Assembly (NCBI GenBank): GCA_938005705.1
Contig: CALLML010000004.1
Location: 1 to 35,952, forward strand
Source: an uncultured bacterium
GTDB lineage: Bacteria > Verrucomicrobiota > Kiritimatiellia > PWTM01
Length of the DNA: 35,952 nucleotides
Reading direction: 5' to 3'
The translations under genes were made by a program, and so were the position numbers. Below, piece by piece: positions 27,018 to 34,590 of the stretch; position 1 is the first letter of the stretch, and every line of letters begins with the position of its first letter. Below the pieces are notes generated by a model. That model ran no database searches and was not told where the DNA came from. It saw nothing but the letters and a program-made list of their open reading frames with translations.

Positions 27018-27142
27018 GGAGAAAAAAAGACGGTATAGTGTTCGACTATCGCTTGGTGTTTTGTCTTGTGGAAGCTCGCGCCGGTTGTGTGATATCTGCC
27101 GGCTATCGGTCCGTGGGACGGGGTTGTGGGTTCGGAGGGTTC

Positions 27143-27895
27143 ATGAAACAAACACTGCTTGTGCGCATTGAAAAGGACAAGAAGTCGGCGGGTATCGCCG
27201 CCGCGAAACAGGGCGCGGCACTGCTGCGTGCGGCGCTGAAGCGCAAGGGAAATGCCGCCATCATTGTGGCAACCGGCGCCTCACAGTTTGAGATGCTGGA
27301 TCAACTAGTGAAAGAACCGGGCATTCACTGGCCGTCGGTCACGGGTTTCCATCTCGATGAATATGTGGAGTTACCGATCACGCATCCGGCCTCATTCCGA
27401 AAATACCTCTGGGAGCGCTTCGTGTCTCGCCTGCCGCTTCCCCTCGCCGCGTTTCACTTTATCAACGGCGAGGGCGATGCGGGGACCGAATGCCGACGGC
27501 TGGGAAAGATCATTCGAAGACACGAGGTGGATGTGTGTTTCTGCGGCATCGGGGAAAACGGCCACCTGGCCTTTAACGATCCGCCCGCCAATTTTAAGAC
27601 GAACGCGCCCTATATAGTCGTCGAGTTGGACGAGGCCTGTCGCCGCCAGCAATTGGGTGAGGGCTGGTTCCCGAGTCTGGCGCGGGTTCCGCGCCGGGCG
27701 ATTTCGATGTCCATCCAACAGATCATGAAATCCCGCGCCATCATCTGCACCGTACCCGAAGAGCGGAAGGCCCAGGCGGTGCGCGATTGTCTGCAGGGCC
27801 CGGTTACTCCGCAATATCCGGCCTCCATTTTGCAGCGGCATCCGGCGGTCTGGCTCTATCTCGATCGGGCATCCGCATCGCGACTTGAGCGATAG
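27143..27895 (+). CDS. nagB: Glucosamine-6-phosphate deaminase-like protein
   Basis: This 250-residue protein belongs to the NagB/6-phosphogluconolactonase fold. The active-site segments are present: ATGASQFEML, GFHLDEYV (D72, E73) and GIGENGHLAFNDPP (135-148), whose histidine is 141. The usual NEP is NDP, as in a divergent NagB-like group. It should convert glucosamine-6-P to fructose-6-P and ammonia and follows the nagA-like gene by 125 bases. ATG 27143 has GGAGGG at 27134-27139. Sialic acid or chitin sugar utilisation, or cell-wall recycling, is the likely setting. Confidence 0.82.
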   Translation: MKQTLLVRIEKDKKSAGIAAAKQGAALLRAALKRKGNAAIIVATGASQFEMLDQLVKEPGIHWPSVTGFHLDEYVELPITHPASFRKYLWERFVSRLPLPLAAFHFINGEGDAGTECRRLGKIIRRHEVDVCFCGIGENGHLAFNDPPANFKTNAPYIVVELDEACRRQQLGEGWFPSLARVPRRAISMSIQQIMKSRAIICTVPEERKAQAVRDCLQGPVTPQYPASILQRHPAVWLYLDRASASRLER

Positions 27896-27938
27896 AAGAC
27901 GATGAAGCGGACGGAGTAATCGTATCCGCGGTCTCGCC

Positions 27939-30053
27939 TCATTCCTTTTTTGACGAAACCGCTCTTTGGCGGGCGACATCCGCGAGCGCGGCACCCAGCA
28001 GTCCGCCCGCTGCCTCGAATTCCGCGGCCGCCGCGGGCCATAATTCCTGCTCGGCGGCGTACAATCCCCGAGCGATTCGGGCATCCGGGGAAGAAGCCGT
28101 GCCCAGGCGGCGCCAAACCTCCCGCGGGTGAAGCTGCGACAGGGAAATCGAGATTTCGATGAAGCCGTGGGGGAGCTCGCGTTGCGCGCGGACCGAGTTC
28201 GGTTCCACGCCGAGAATGCGAAACGTCTCCGTGCGCCCGTCCTTGAGTTCCAGCGTCACGTCTTCGTATCGCTGGGAGCGAAACGATTCGACCAAAAGCG
28301 CGGAGACTGCGGGCAGTGATTCCAGAGTGCTGAGCATTTTTTGCGCGTCTCCGGCGTGGTCGGCTAGTTCGGGATCTGCGGCAAGCGCGCGAAGTCGATC
28401 GAGCGCCGCAGCGCGATCTCCGCGGAGAAGGGCGTCGGCAACAAAGGAGACTCCTTCGCTAAACCGCGCGCGGGCTTTTTCCTTGCGCTGCGAGGTTTGT
28501 CGCTCCAAGGCCGCGCGCGCCTCCTTGATGAGTTCACGTCGGACCTCTGCCGTCTCTTTTTCGAACGGTCCTCGGTATTCATGGAGACGGCGAATCACCT
28601 CCTCATAATTGCCTTGCGCCATGGCGAGTTCCGCCTCGCGGCGGAGACGCGTTAATGTCACCATCAGCCCCGGCGGAGGTGCAACAGCCCCTCGTTCAAT
28701 GCGGTCCGCCAGATCGTGTGCCCGTTGGGCGACAGGCGAATGTGGGAAGCGCCGCGCCACTTCACGGAGGCGGTGAATCGCCCCCGCTCGATCTTCGGGA
28801 TGATCACGCCAATAGGCGCGAGCGGCCTCAAATAGCGAGGACGCTATGTTGGGCGATGTGGATGACGGAATAGGCGCGGGCTCCGTAGAGGGCGAGGCCG
28901 GAGGCGCCGGAGTTGTGCTCTCAGCCGGAGTTTGAGAGACGGGGGACGCGGAAGAAGTCTGCGAACCGGATGCGGTGACGTCCGCCGACGGCGCGGCGGC
29001 ACGCTGACGGAGGGTTACGCGGATGACCACGAGCAATAGCGCCGTTAGAAGCAGAGCCGAAACCACCAGAAGGGATATGAAAGGAGGCCTGGGCGCCGTG
29101 GATTCCGCCGGACGCAGCGCAGACTCGATGGCCGCAATGACTTCTGCCCATGATTGAAACCGCTGTTTGGGATCCTTGGCCAGCATGCGGTCCAGAATCT
29201 CCCGCGTGGCGGGTGACACGGCGGGATTCCAGGCGCGCACGTCGGGATAATTTTCGGTGACCTGTTTGCGCAAGACCAGGGGCAGAGGTTCGCCGTCGAA
29301 AGGCACATGCCCGGTGAGCATGCTCCAAAAGGTGGCGCCCAGCGAATAGATGTCGGAACGGACGTCAAGGCGGCGTCCTTCCGCCGCTTCGGGACTCATG
29401 TAGTTCGGCGTTCCGAGAATGGTGCCCGCCATCGTCAATCCGCTTTCCGCTTCGCTCATGGTGCGGGCGAGCCCGAGATCCGCAAGTTTCGGCTCGCCTC
29501 GGGCGTCCATCAGCACATTGGCGGGTTTGATGTCCCGGTGCAGCAGGCGATGTTCTTCCCAGGCATAGGCCAGCGCGTGTGCGAGCTTGAGCGTAACGCG
29601 CAAGGCTTCCAATTCGGTCATGGGCCCGCGTTCGATCAGCAGTTCGTGTAATGAGCGGCCATTGACGTAAGCCATCGCAAAAAAAAGGACGCCATCGTCC
29701 TGTCCGGCCTCATAAGCGGTGACCAGATGGGGGTGATCCAGTCGAGCAGTGAGCCGCACCTCCTGTACGAACCGCTCCGCGATCTTGGCGTCGGCCGCCA
29801 TCGCCGCCGGCAGAATCTTCAGGGCCACAGGCCGGTCCATCGAGAGCTGCCGGGCCAAATAGACGCGCCCCATGCCGCCCTCGCCGATGAGGCGTTCGAT
29901 ACGGAAACCGGCGATCGTCACCCCCGGTCCAATGGCCGCCGGTGGAACCGTCAAAGCCGCGCCGCACCGAGGGCAGTTCATCTGCGTGCCGGCATTCGAC
30001 GCCTCGGTCTCCAGCCGCGCGGAGCATGACCCGCATGCAAAGCCGATGAGCAT
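27939..30053 (-). CDS. Zinc-ribbon Ser/Thr protein kinase with C-terminal periplasmic region
   Basis: The product has 704 residues. An N-terminal zinc ribbon (CGSC and CPRC within the first 35 residues) is followed by a Hanks-type kinase domain: GEGGMGRVYLAR, catalytic lysine in PVALKIL, HRDIKPANVL, DLG in place of DFG, and GTPNYMSPE. A Pro- and Ser-rich linker surrounds a transmembrane helix near residue 330-350 (FISLLVVSALLLTALLLVVI). The outer half is helical, TPR-like, with repeats of charged helices, and contains a small ELKDGRTETF beta segment. This build is typical of PVC bacteria. ATG 30053 is preferred to GTG 30092 because the zinc ribbon starts there. Targets are unknown. Confidence 0.9.
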   Translation of the reverse strand: MLIGFACGSCSARLETEASNAGTQMNCPRCGAALTVPPAAIGPGVTIAGFRIERLIGEGGMGRVYLARQLSMDRPVALKILPAAMAADAKIAERFVQEVRLTARLDHPHLVTAYEAGQDDGVLFFAMAYVNGRSLHELLIERGPMTELEALRVTLKLAHALAYAWEEHRLLHRDIKPANVLMDARGEPKLADLGLARTMSEAESGLTMAGTILGTPNYMSPEAAEGRRLDVRSDIYSLGATFWSMLTGHVPFDGEPLPLVLRKQVTENYPDVRAWNPAVSPATREILDRMLAKDPKQRFQSWAEVIAAIESALRPAESTAPRPPFISLLVVSALLLTALLLVVIRVTLRQRAAAPSADVTASGSQTSSASPVSQTPAESTTPAPPASPSTEPAPIPSSTSPNIASSLFEAARAYWRDHPEDRAGAIHRLREVARRFPHSPVAQRAHDLADRIERGAVAPPPGLMVTLTRLRREAELAMAQGNYEEVIRRLHEYRGPFEKETAEVRRELIKEARAALERQTSQRKEKARARFSEGVSFVADALLRGDRAAALDRLRALAADPELADHAGDAQKMLSTLESLPAVSALLVESFRSQRYEDVTLELKDGRTETFRILGVEPNSVRAQRELPHGFIEISISLSQLHPREVWRRLGTASSPDARIARGLYAAEQELWPAAAAEFEAAGGLLGAALADVARQRAVSSKKE

Positions 30054-30059
30054 GTCGCC

Positions 30060-30065
30060 AGTATA
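30060..30065 (-). promoter_or_regulatory. -10 box that would give a leaderless kinase mRNA
   Basis: On the minus strand TATACT ends only six bases before the ATG at 30053, so transcription would begin at or within a base or two of the start codon. No ribosome binding site lies in between. No good -35 is visible 17 bases upstream. Confidence 0.35.
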
Positions 30066-30195
30066 ACGAGGCGTGGACAAAAGACGAGACACGTATCACC
30101 ATGTGAAACATGTCATGGCAGTCGCCTCCCGGAGTCCGGGTCACTCCGTGGTGGTTAGCCTGCCCCGTTTACATGCCTTAAAGAGTCTACGCGTC

Positions 30196-31290
30196 ATGAC
30201 TATCGCTTTCACCCGCGAACGATGGGAGATGATCAAGGAACGTAACCGAGTGTGGCGGCGCCGTGAATGGGGTCGTCCGTTGCTGCAGATCACGCTGGGC
30301 GGCGCGCCGGCCGACCGGCCCGAACCTGCCACCCCACCTGTTGGAAAGACCACCACGGCGTATGACATGAACATCACGGCGGAACAAATCGCCGACCGCT
30401 GGGACTGGGAACTCTCACGTCAGCGTTTCTTGGGCGACGGATTCCCTCATGTGTGGCTGGATTTTGGGGCGGGCGCGCTGGCTGTCTTTCTGGGTGGCGA
30501 GGCTAAAGTGGGATCGGGCACGGTGTGGTTTTATCCCGGCGAACACGAGGGCCGCCCGCTGAAAGACCTGCGTTTGTGTTTTCGCCCTGATAATCCCTGG
30601 CTTCAGCGCGTTGCGGCCATCGGACGCACGGCCACCCGTCGATGGGAGGGACTCGTACAGGTGGGCATGACAGATTTGGGCGGCACGCTGGACGTACTAT
30701 CCACCTTCCGCCCTAGCGAACAACTTTTGCTGGACTTGTACGACAATCCGGACGAGGTGAAGCGGCTGACATGGGAAATCCACGAGGCTTGGTTTCAGGC
30801 CTATGAAACGCTCGACCCCGCGCTGCGCCCCCCGAATCCCGGCTGTACGAGCTGGGCCGGCGTTTTTTCCGTGGAACCGGGCTACATGTTGCAATGCGAT
30901 TTTGCCTATATGATCGGCCCGGACATGTTTCAGGAGTTCGTGAAACCCGAATTGGCGAGGGCCTGCGAGCGGCTCGGCGGGCGGGCCTTTTATCATCTCG
31001 ATGGCGTCGGCCAATTGCCGCATCTCGATACGCTGCTCTCGATCGAATCTCTGGCCGGCATTCAGTGGATTCCGGGCGCCGGCCAGCCTCCCACGGAGGA
31101 GTGGCCCGAAGTGCATCGTAAAATTCTAGAGGCGGGCAAGCTCAATCAGATGTTTGGCACGCCGCGCACGCTGGACACGCTAGCGGAGCGGCTCGGCACT
31201 GTGGAGAATGTGGTGATCATGATGGGCGGCTCGATCGCTGACGAGTCTGAGTTTCGGGCGTGTGTGAAAAAATACGGCGGCGAGGGATAG
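30196..31290 (+). CDS. Uroporphyrinogen decarboxylase (URO-D) family protein
   Basis: This 364-residue protein is related to the URO-D/methylcobamide methyltransferase-like barrel family. The pattern of a WE-rich N-terminus, VGMTDLGGTLDVLS, YDNPDEVKRL, GYMLQCDFAYMIGPDMFQEFVKPEL and YHLDGVGQLPHLDTLLSI is typical of the large set of URO-D-like proteins in Lentisphaerae and Kiritimatiellota, most of which are thought to act on methyl groups or carbohydrate-linked pathways rather than in haem synthesis. The arginines of true HemE near the N-terminus are not evident. ATG 30196 is chosen; a GTG at 30073 would add an atypical 41 residues. Its 3' end overlaps the convergent glycosylase gene by 74 bases. 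Confidence 0.78.
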   Translation: MTIAFTRERWEMIKERNRVWRRREWGRPLLQITLGGAPADRPEPATPPVGKTTTAYDMNITAEQIADRWDWELSRQRFLGDGFPHVWLDFGAGALAVFLGGEAKVGSGTVWFYPGEHEGRPLKDLRLCFRPDNPWLQRVAAIGRTATRRWEGLVQVGMTDLGGTLDVLSTFRPSEQLLLDLYDNPDEVKRLTWEIHEAWFQAYETLDPALRPPNPGCTSWAGVFSVEPGYMLQCDFAYMIGPDMFQEFVKPELARACERLGGRAFYHLDGVGQLPHLDTLLSIESLAGIQWIPGAGQPPTEEWPEVHRKILEAGKLNQMFGTPRTLDTLAERLGTVENVVIMMGGSIADESEFRACVKKYGGEG

Positions 31291-31810
31291 CTGCGGCCTC
31301 CACGTCGGGAGTGAGGGCCTGGCGCCAGAGCGCGAGTTTTTCCTCGAACGAGCGAGCGGCATGGGCGGGACTGGTCGAAGGCAAACGGGCAAAAACAATG
31401 TCCGCCAACGGTGGTTCGGCAAGCCGCTCCTTGAAACAGCGTCGAAACCATGTTTCTGCGCCGCTGCCATTGAATACCACGCGGCGCAATCGGGGCGCCC
31501 GGCGCAACAAACCGGGGATATTGTTCGGTTTCACACTCTCCGGCAGGATATCTGCATCCAAACTGCCGGTGCGCCGACAACGACCCACCACATCCCACAC
31601 GGCCACGCGAGCGGCCTGAAGGCGCCGGACGCGCGCATGGTAGGGGAGATTGGGGCCGGCGCCAAAGAGCGCGCCCATGATCGGCCAGAAGGCGTTGCGC
31701 GGATGTGCGTAGTATTGATGTCGGCGCAACGATTCCTCGCCGGGCATCGAGCCGAGAATCAACACCTCCGCGTCGTGCCGGAAGATCGGCGGGAAGGAAC
31801 ATTTCACCAT
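31217..31810 (-). CDS. Uracil-DNA glycosylase superfamily protein (hypoxanthine-DNA glycosylase-like)
   Basis: This 197-residue protein opens with the family 6 motif: SFPPIF, then VLILGSMPGEESLRRHQYYAHPRNAFWPIM (split across residues 14-43), and has FNGSGAETWFRRCF and ARLPSTSPAHA further on. These enzymes remove deaminated bases (hypoxanthine, sometimes uracil) from DNA. ATG 31810 matches the usual family start; a longer in-frame start at 31912 would run through the palindrome repeat and is less likely. No Shine-Dalgarno sequence is evident. Confidence 0.82.
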   Translation of the reverse strand: MVKCSFPPIFRHDAEVLILGSMPGEESLRRHQYYAHPRNAFWPIMGALFGAGPNLPYHARVRRLQAARVAVWDVVGRCRRTGSLDADILPESVKPNNIPGLLRRAPRLRRVVFNGSGAETWFRRCFKERLAEPPLADIVFARLPSTSPAHAARSFEEKLALWRQALTPDVEAAAIPRRRIFSHTPETQTRQRSSRPS

Positions 31811-31837
31811 CGGAGAACAAGCCGCCGCGCCGGTTGG

Positions 31838-31880
31838 TTTCCAAGACTTGGAAGACTTTGCGGCCATTTTTTCCAAGCCC
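31838..31880. repeat. Paired palindrome repeat, copy 3 (interrupted)
   Basis: Read on the minus strand, unit B is intact (TTCCAAG, one base, CTTGGAA at 31839-31853) with the same GTC before it, and unit A keeps only its right arm (TTTTCCAAGCCC on the plus strand, 31869-31880). The two TTCCAAG cores start at 31839 and 31871, again 32 bases apart. The missing left arm is replaced by the end of the IS30 remnant. Confidence 0.65.
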
Positions 31881-31886
31881 ATGAAT

Positions 31887-32390
31887 TCAATCTCCAAGTG
31901 CAAAAAGTTCATCTCTCAGGGCTTCTTCCAGCGTTCGATAGCTGAAACACTTTTGGGGGCGTTGGTTCCATAAGCGAACGACGGCTTCCACTGCCGAAGA
32001 TAGGGCTCATAGCTCACCCCACGCTTCGCCGACTCCAGAATAAACCGATAGATCGTCTCGTGACTCACCTGCCTCCGCTGGTCACCCGGTTCCTGCCGAC
32101 CCCGCCCCGCAATCTGCTCGGGCGACCAGTACAACCCCAACTTTTCATCGATATAGGCCCGCAATGGCACGTAATCCATTTTCCGCGCCCGGCGAGACCT
32201 TCGCCGCCGCCGCCGGAGCGCCTGCCGCTGTGCCTCGGCCGCCCGATATCCACCCCGACTCCCATTCCATTTCAGTTCCCGGCTGATGCTCGAGGCACTC
32301 CGCTGAAGCCACCGGGCGATCCCCCGGAGTCTCCCGCCGTTCGCCTGCTCTATCGTGATGACATCTCGCTCTTCCATGCGAATATGCCAT
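31887..32390 (-). pseudogene. IS30-family transposase, internally deleted
   Basis: The N-terminal part is recognisable: MAYSH, a small deletion with frameshift, then MEERDVI, LRGIARWLQRSASSISREL (helix-turn-helix), GYRAAEAQRQA, YWSPEQIAGR and VSHETIYRFI. After YLRQWK the sequence jumps in another frame to AVVRLWNQRPQKCFSYRTLEEA and ends at a stop at 31887-31889; that is the usual IS30 C-terminus (NxRPRKxxxYRTPxE). The catalytic DDE core between the two is gone (about 150-200 residues, judging from normal 320-380 residue members). AAGGAG precedes the old start. The element can no longer move on its own. Confidence 0.85.
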
Positions 32391-32410
32391 AGCCCAAGGA
32401 TTACTCCTTT

Positions 32411-33724
32411 CTAGTTGCACCGCACCTTCAATAGTATCAAGCCGGACCACCGTTGGGATTCCTTTTCAAGCACGTTATTCACAGGCGGCGCGGGCGGCGA
32501 GAATGGGCCCCTCAGCTCGTCGCAGACGCCCGCGCCGCCTGTGAATAACGTGCGGTCTATTGCACTTGATATTAGAAACCGCGGGCTTGGAAAATCCGCG
32601 GGGCGATAGGAGCTCTTTGCCCTCTCGCCTCCAGCGCCGTGCACCGCACAGCGAACGGCGCGCTTACACGAGGCCGTATGGACTTCGTTCGCTGTCCCGG
32701 GCGAAAGAACTGTAGTTGGGAGCGGGGTGTACGGCCTTTGCTCCCCCCGTGCGGGGTCAAGGCGCGGCACCCTTGAGCGACAAAAATATTGAAAAGGGTT
32801 GAAATAGGTCGAAAAGGGCCGTTCGAGTTCGGCGGCGTCTCGGGCAGCGGCAGGGTCTTCCATGCGTGCGCGCAGATCGCCGATGCGTTCGATCCTGGTC
32901 TGGATGCGTTCGAGTTCGACGCCGAGCAGCCGGGCGCGCGCGGCGGCGTCGGGCGCGGCGGCGAGAGCGGCATCGAAGCGGGCGGCGCCGACGCGCCGCT
33001 CGATATTGGATAACGCGGACTCCACGGCCTCTTCGTTGGCTTTGCGGATTTCGGCCGCGCGCGTGGCGGCTTCCCGCTGGGCGAGCGCGGATTCGTCCAC
33101 ACGAGCGACGCGCATCCGCGCGGTGCGCAGGGCGGATTCCTGGGCTTCCATGGCGCCGCGCTCAAGGTCGGAATAGCGGCTCTTGCCGCGCTCGCGCTGG
33201 AGCTTGGCGATTTCTTCCTCGATCGTCTTGATCAGTTCGGCCTTATCCGCGACGGAACCCAGCCCGGCCATCTGTTCGGCGATGGCCTTGTTCTGGGCCT
33301 CGAACTGCTCCGTGATGTCTTCCCAGGCCATTATGGAGGCCTCGAGGCGGGCGGTCTGGGCGTCAATGAGGCCTTTGACCACGAGGCCGGCGCCGACGCC
33401 GAATCCGGCGGCGCCGACGACGCCGCGGACGGAGGCGCCCTTGGCGAGTTCGGCCTTGAGCGTGGAGGCGGCGCGCTGGCCGAGCGACATGCCCGCCCGG
33501 TTGCCGGCCTCGGCGAGGCGGAAGGAAACCATTTCGGCGGTGTAACGGACGGACGTCATCTGCCCGGCCATATCGGCGGTCGAGCGGCCGGTGAGAACAC
33601 CGCGTCCGAGGGCCAGCGTGCCCAGGGCCGCGGCGCCGGCGACCCATTGCGCGAAGCGGATCTGGACGACCGCGGCCACGCTCACGGCGAGGGCGTTCAT
33701 GGCCGTGCTCGAACGCGCGATCAT
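32411..33724 (-). CDS. Prophage tail tape-measure-like protein, second part, 3' end replaced
   Basis: The product has 437 residues. It opens with a hydrophobic, Ala- and Gly-rich region (AVSVAAVVQIRFAQWVAGAAALG, VRGVVGAAGFGVGAGLVVKGL), followed by a long charged helical part with coiled-coil character (KAELIKTIEEEIAKLQRER, EESALRTARMR-like repeats). From about residue 315 (beyond AELERPFSTYF) the reading passes into the hairpin-rich stretch and the inverted repeat, which gives an unlikely Pro- and Arg-rich tail, so the original C-terminus has been lost. The start ATG overlaps the TGA of the preceding tape-measure part (33721-33724). In phages these Ala-rich, helical proteins set tail length; the coupling suggests two adjacent subunits or one split gene. 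Confidence 0.55.
   Translation of the reverse strand: MIARSSTAMNALAVSVAAVVQIRFAQWVAGAAALGTLALGRGVLTGRSTADMAGQMTSVRYTAEMVSFRLAEAGNRAGMSLGQRAASTLKAELAKGASVRGVVGAAGFGVGAGLVVKGLIDAQTARLEASIMAWEDITEQFEAQNKAIAEQMAGLGSVADKAELIKTIEEEIAKLQRERGKSRYSDLERGAMEAQESALRTARMRVARVDESALAQREAATRAAEIRKANEEAVESALSNIERRVGAARFDAALAAAPDAAARARLLGVELERIQTRIERIGDLRARMEDPAAARDAAELERPFSTYFNPFQYFCRSRVPRLDPARGEQRPYTPLPTTVLSPGTANEVHTASCKRAVRCAVHGAGGERAKSSYRPADFPSPRFLISSAIDRTLFTGGAGVCDELRGPFSPPAPPVNNVLEKESQRWSGLILLKVRCN
32470..32553. repeat. Perfect 27-bp inverted repeat with DnaA-box-like cores
   Basis: The arms 32470-32496 and 32527-32553 are perfectly complementary over 27 bases around a 30-base loop. Each arm holds TTATTCACA, at 32475-32483 on the plus strand and at 32540-32548 on the minus strand, matching the DnaA-box pattern TTATNCACA. 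The rest of each arm is GGCGGCGCGGGCG-like. A stem this long is stronger than a normal terminator. It may be a miniature transposable element or a hairpin of mobile origin. Confidence 0.8.
32595..32785. other. Hairpin-rich non-coding stretch
   Basis: The sequence contains several inverted repeats: ACAGCGAAC (32648-32656) with GTTCGCTGT (32687-32695), and a GGAGC/GCTCC pair around GGGGTGTACGGCCTTT at about 32719-32745. Open frames crossing it have basic, chance-like composition. It may be the end of a REP-like or palindromic repeat element between the IS30 segment and the prophage. Confidence 0.35.
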
Positions 33725-34545
33725 GCCGCGAAGTTCGCAAACGGGGCGAGCGTCAGGCGGACCATGGCGCCCATTTGTCGGAGGGCTGGCGTCACGCCAT
33801 TGTCGGCGACGGCGGCGTTGAGGTCGCTCAGCGTTTTGCGCAGATCGCCGAAAATCCCGCGGGTGGCGCCGCCGAGCGCCTGCTAGAAAGATCGACGCAG
33901 GAGTTGCATTTGCCCGCTGACGGTTCCGGCGGCTTTTTCGGCGGCGCCGGCAAAACGAGCAAAGTCTTCCTCGACGGCGCCCCACATGGCGCTGAAGTCG
34001 GCGCCCGATTTCGCCTTGCGATCGAGGCGCGCTCGCAGATCGGCGGAGACCGCGCCCATCTGTTCGAGGGCCATCAGCCCGCGCCCCGCATCGCGCCCCG
34101 AGCGCAGGGCCATCCAGAGGCGGCCCACGGCGTCGGCGGTCTGGGATACCCCGGAATTGGTTCCGGCGGCAATATCGGCAACCATTTGCATGCCGCGCGC
34201 ACCGGCCAGGGCGCCGTTCGACATAACCTGCAGTTGGCGCGAGGCCTCGGCGAGTTCCGTGGCGTCGAAGCGGCTCTTGGATTCGAGATCCTGCAGTTGC
34301 CGGAGGCGGTCTCCGGCCTGGGCGGCGGAGCGGGTCACCTGCGCCAGGCGCATGCGGGAATCTTCCATGTGGGCGTTCCACATCGCGCCGGAGGCGACGG
34401 CGCGGGCCATGGCGCCCGCGAGCTTGGCGGCGATGATGGAGCCGGCGATGGAGGCGGTTTGTTTGAGACCCTGCAACGAGCGCCGCGTCACCTCGATGCC
34501 CGCCGTATCCGCGTCGAATGCAATTCTGTAGCGCAAGGTTGACAT
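33721..34545 (-). pseudogene. Prophage tail tape-measure-like protein, first part, with in-frame amber stop
   Basis: Residues 1-220 (MSTLRYRIAFDADTAGIEV, LKQTASIAGSIIAAKLAGAMA, and a helical region with DADLRARLDRK-like segments) fit the N-terminus of tape-measure proteins. A TAG at 33885-33883, after QMQLLRRSF, interrupts the frame. The same frame then goes on for 54 codons (QALGGATRGIFGDLRKTLSD onward) with protein-like sequence and ends at a TGA that overlaps the next start. That continuation shows the stop is secondary: a nonsense mutation, or less likely a recoded codon. A single G-to-A change from TGG would give TAG. Start ATG 34545, with a GTG two codons earlier. Confidence 0.6.
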
Positions 34546-34590
34546 TTTCACCCGGCCCCGCGATAATCTCCACGGAAGGAGCGTGTCGTC

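Larger units (their letters stand above)
31869..32594. mobile_element. Segment bounded by 12-bp inverted repeats, containing the IS30 remnant
   Basis: TTTTCCAAGCCC at 31869-31880 is the exact reverse complement of GGGCTTGGAAAA at 32583-32594. Between them lie the IS30 remnant and the large hairpin at 32470-32553. The outer repeats carry the same core as the paired palindromes, so either the segment was inserted into a palindrome and split it, or its ends are themselves palindrome halves. Confidence 0.35.
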
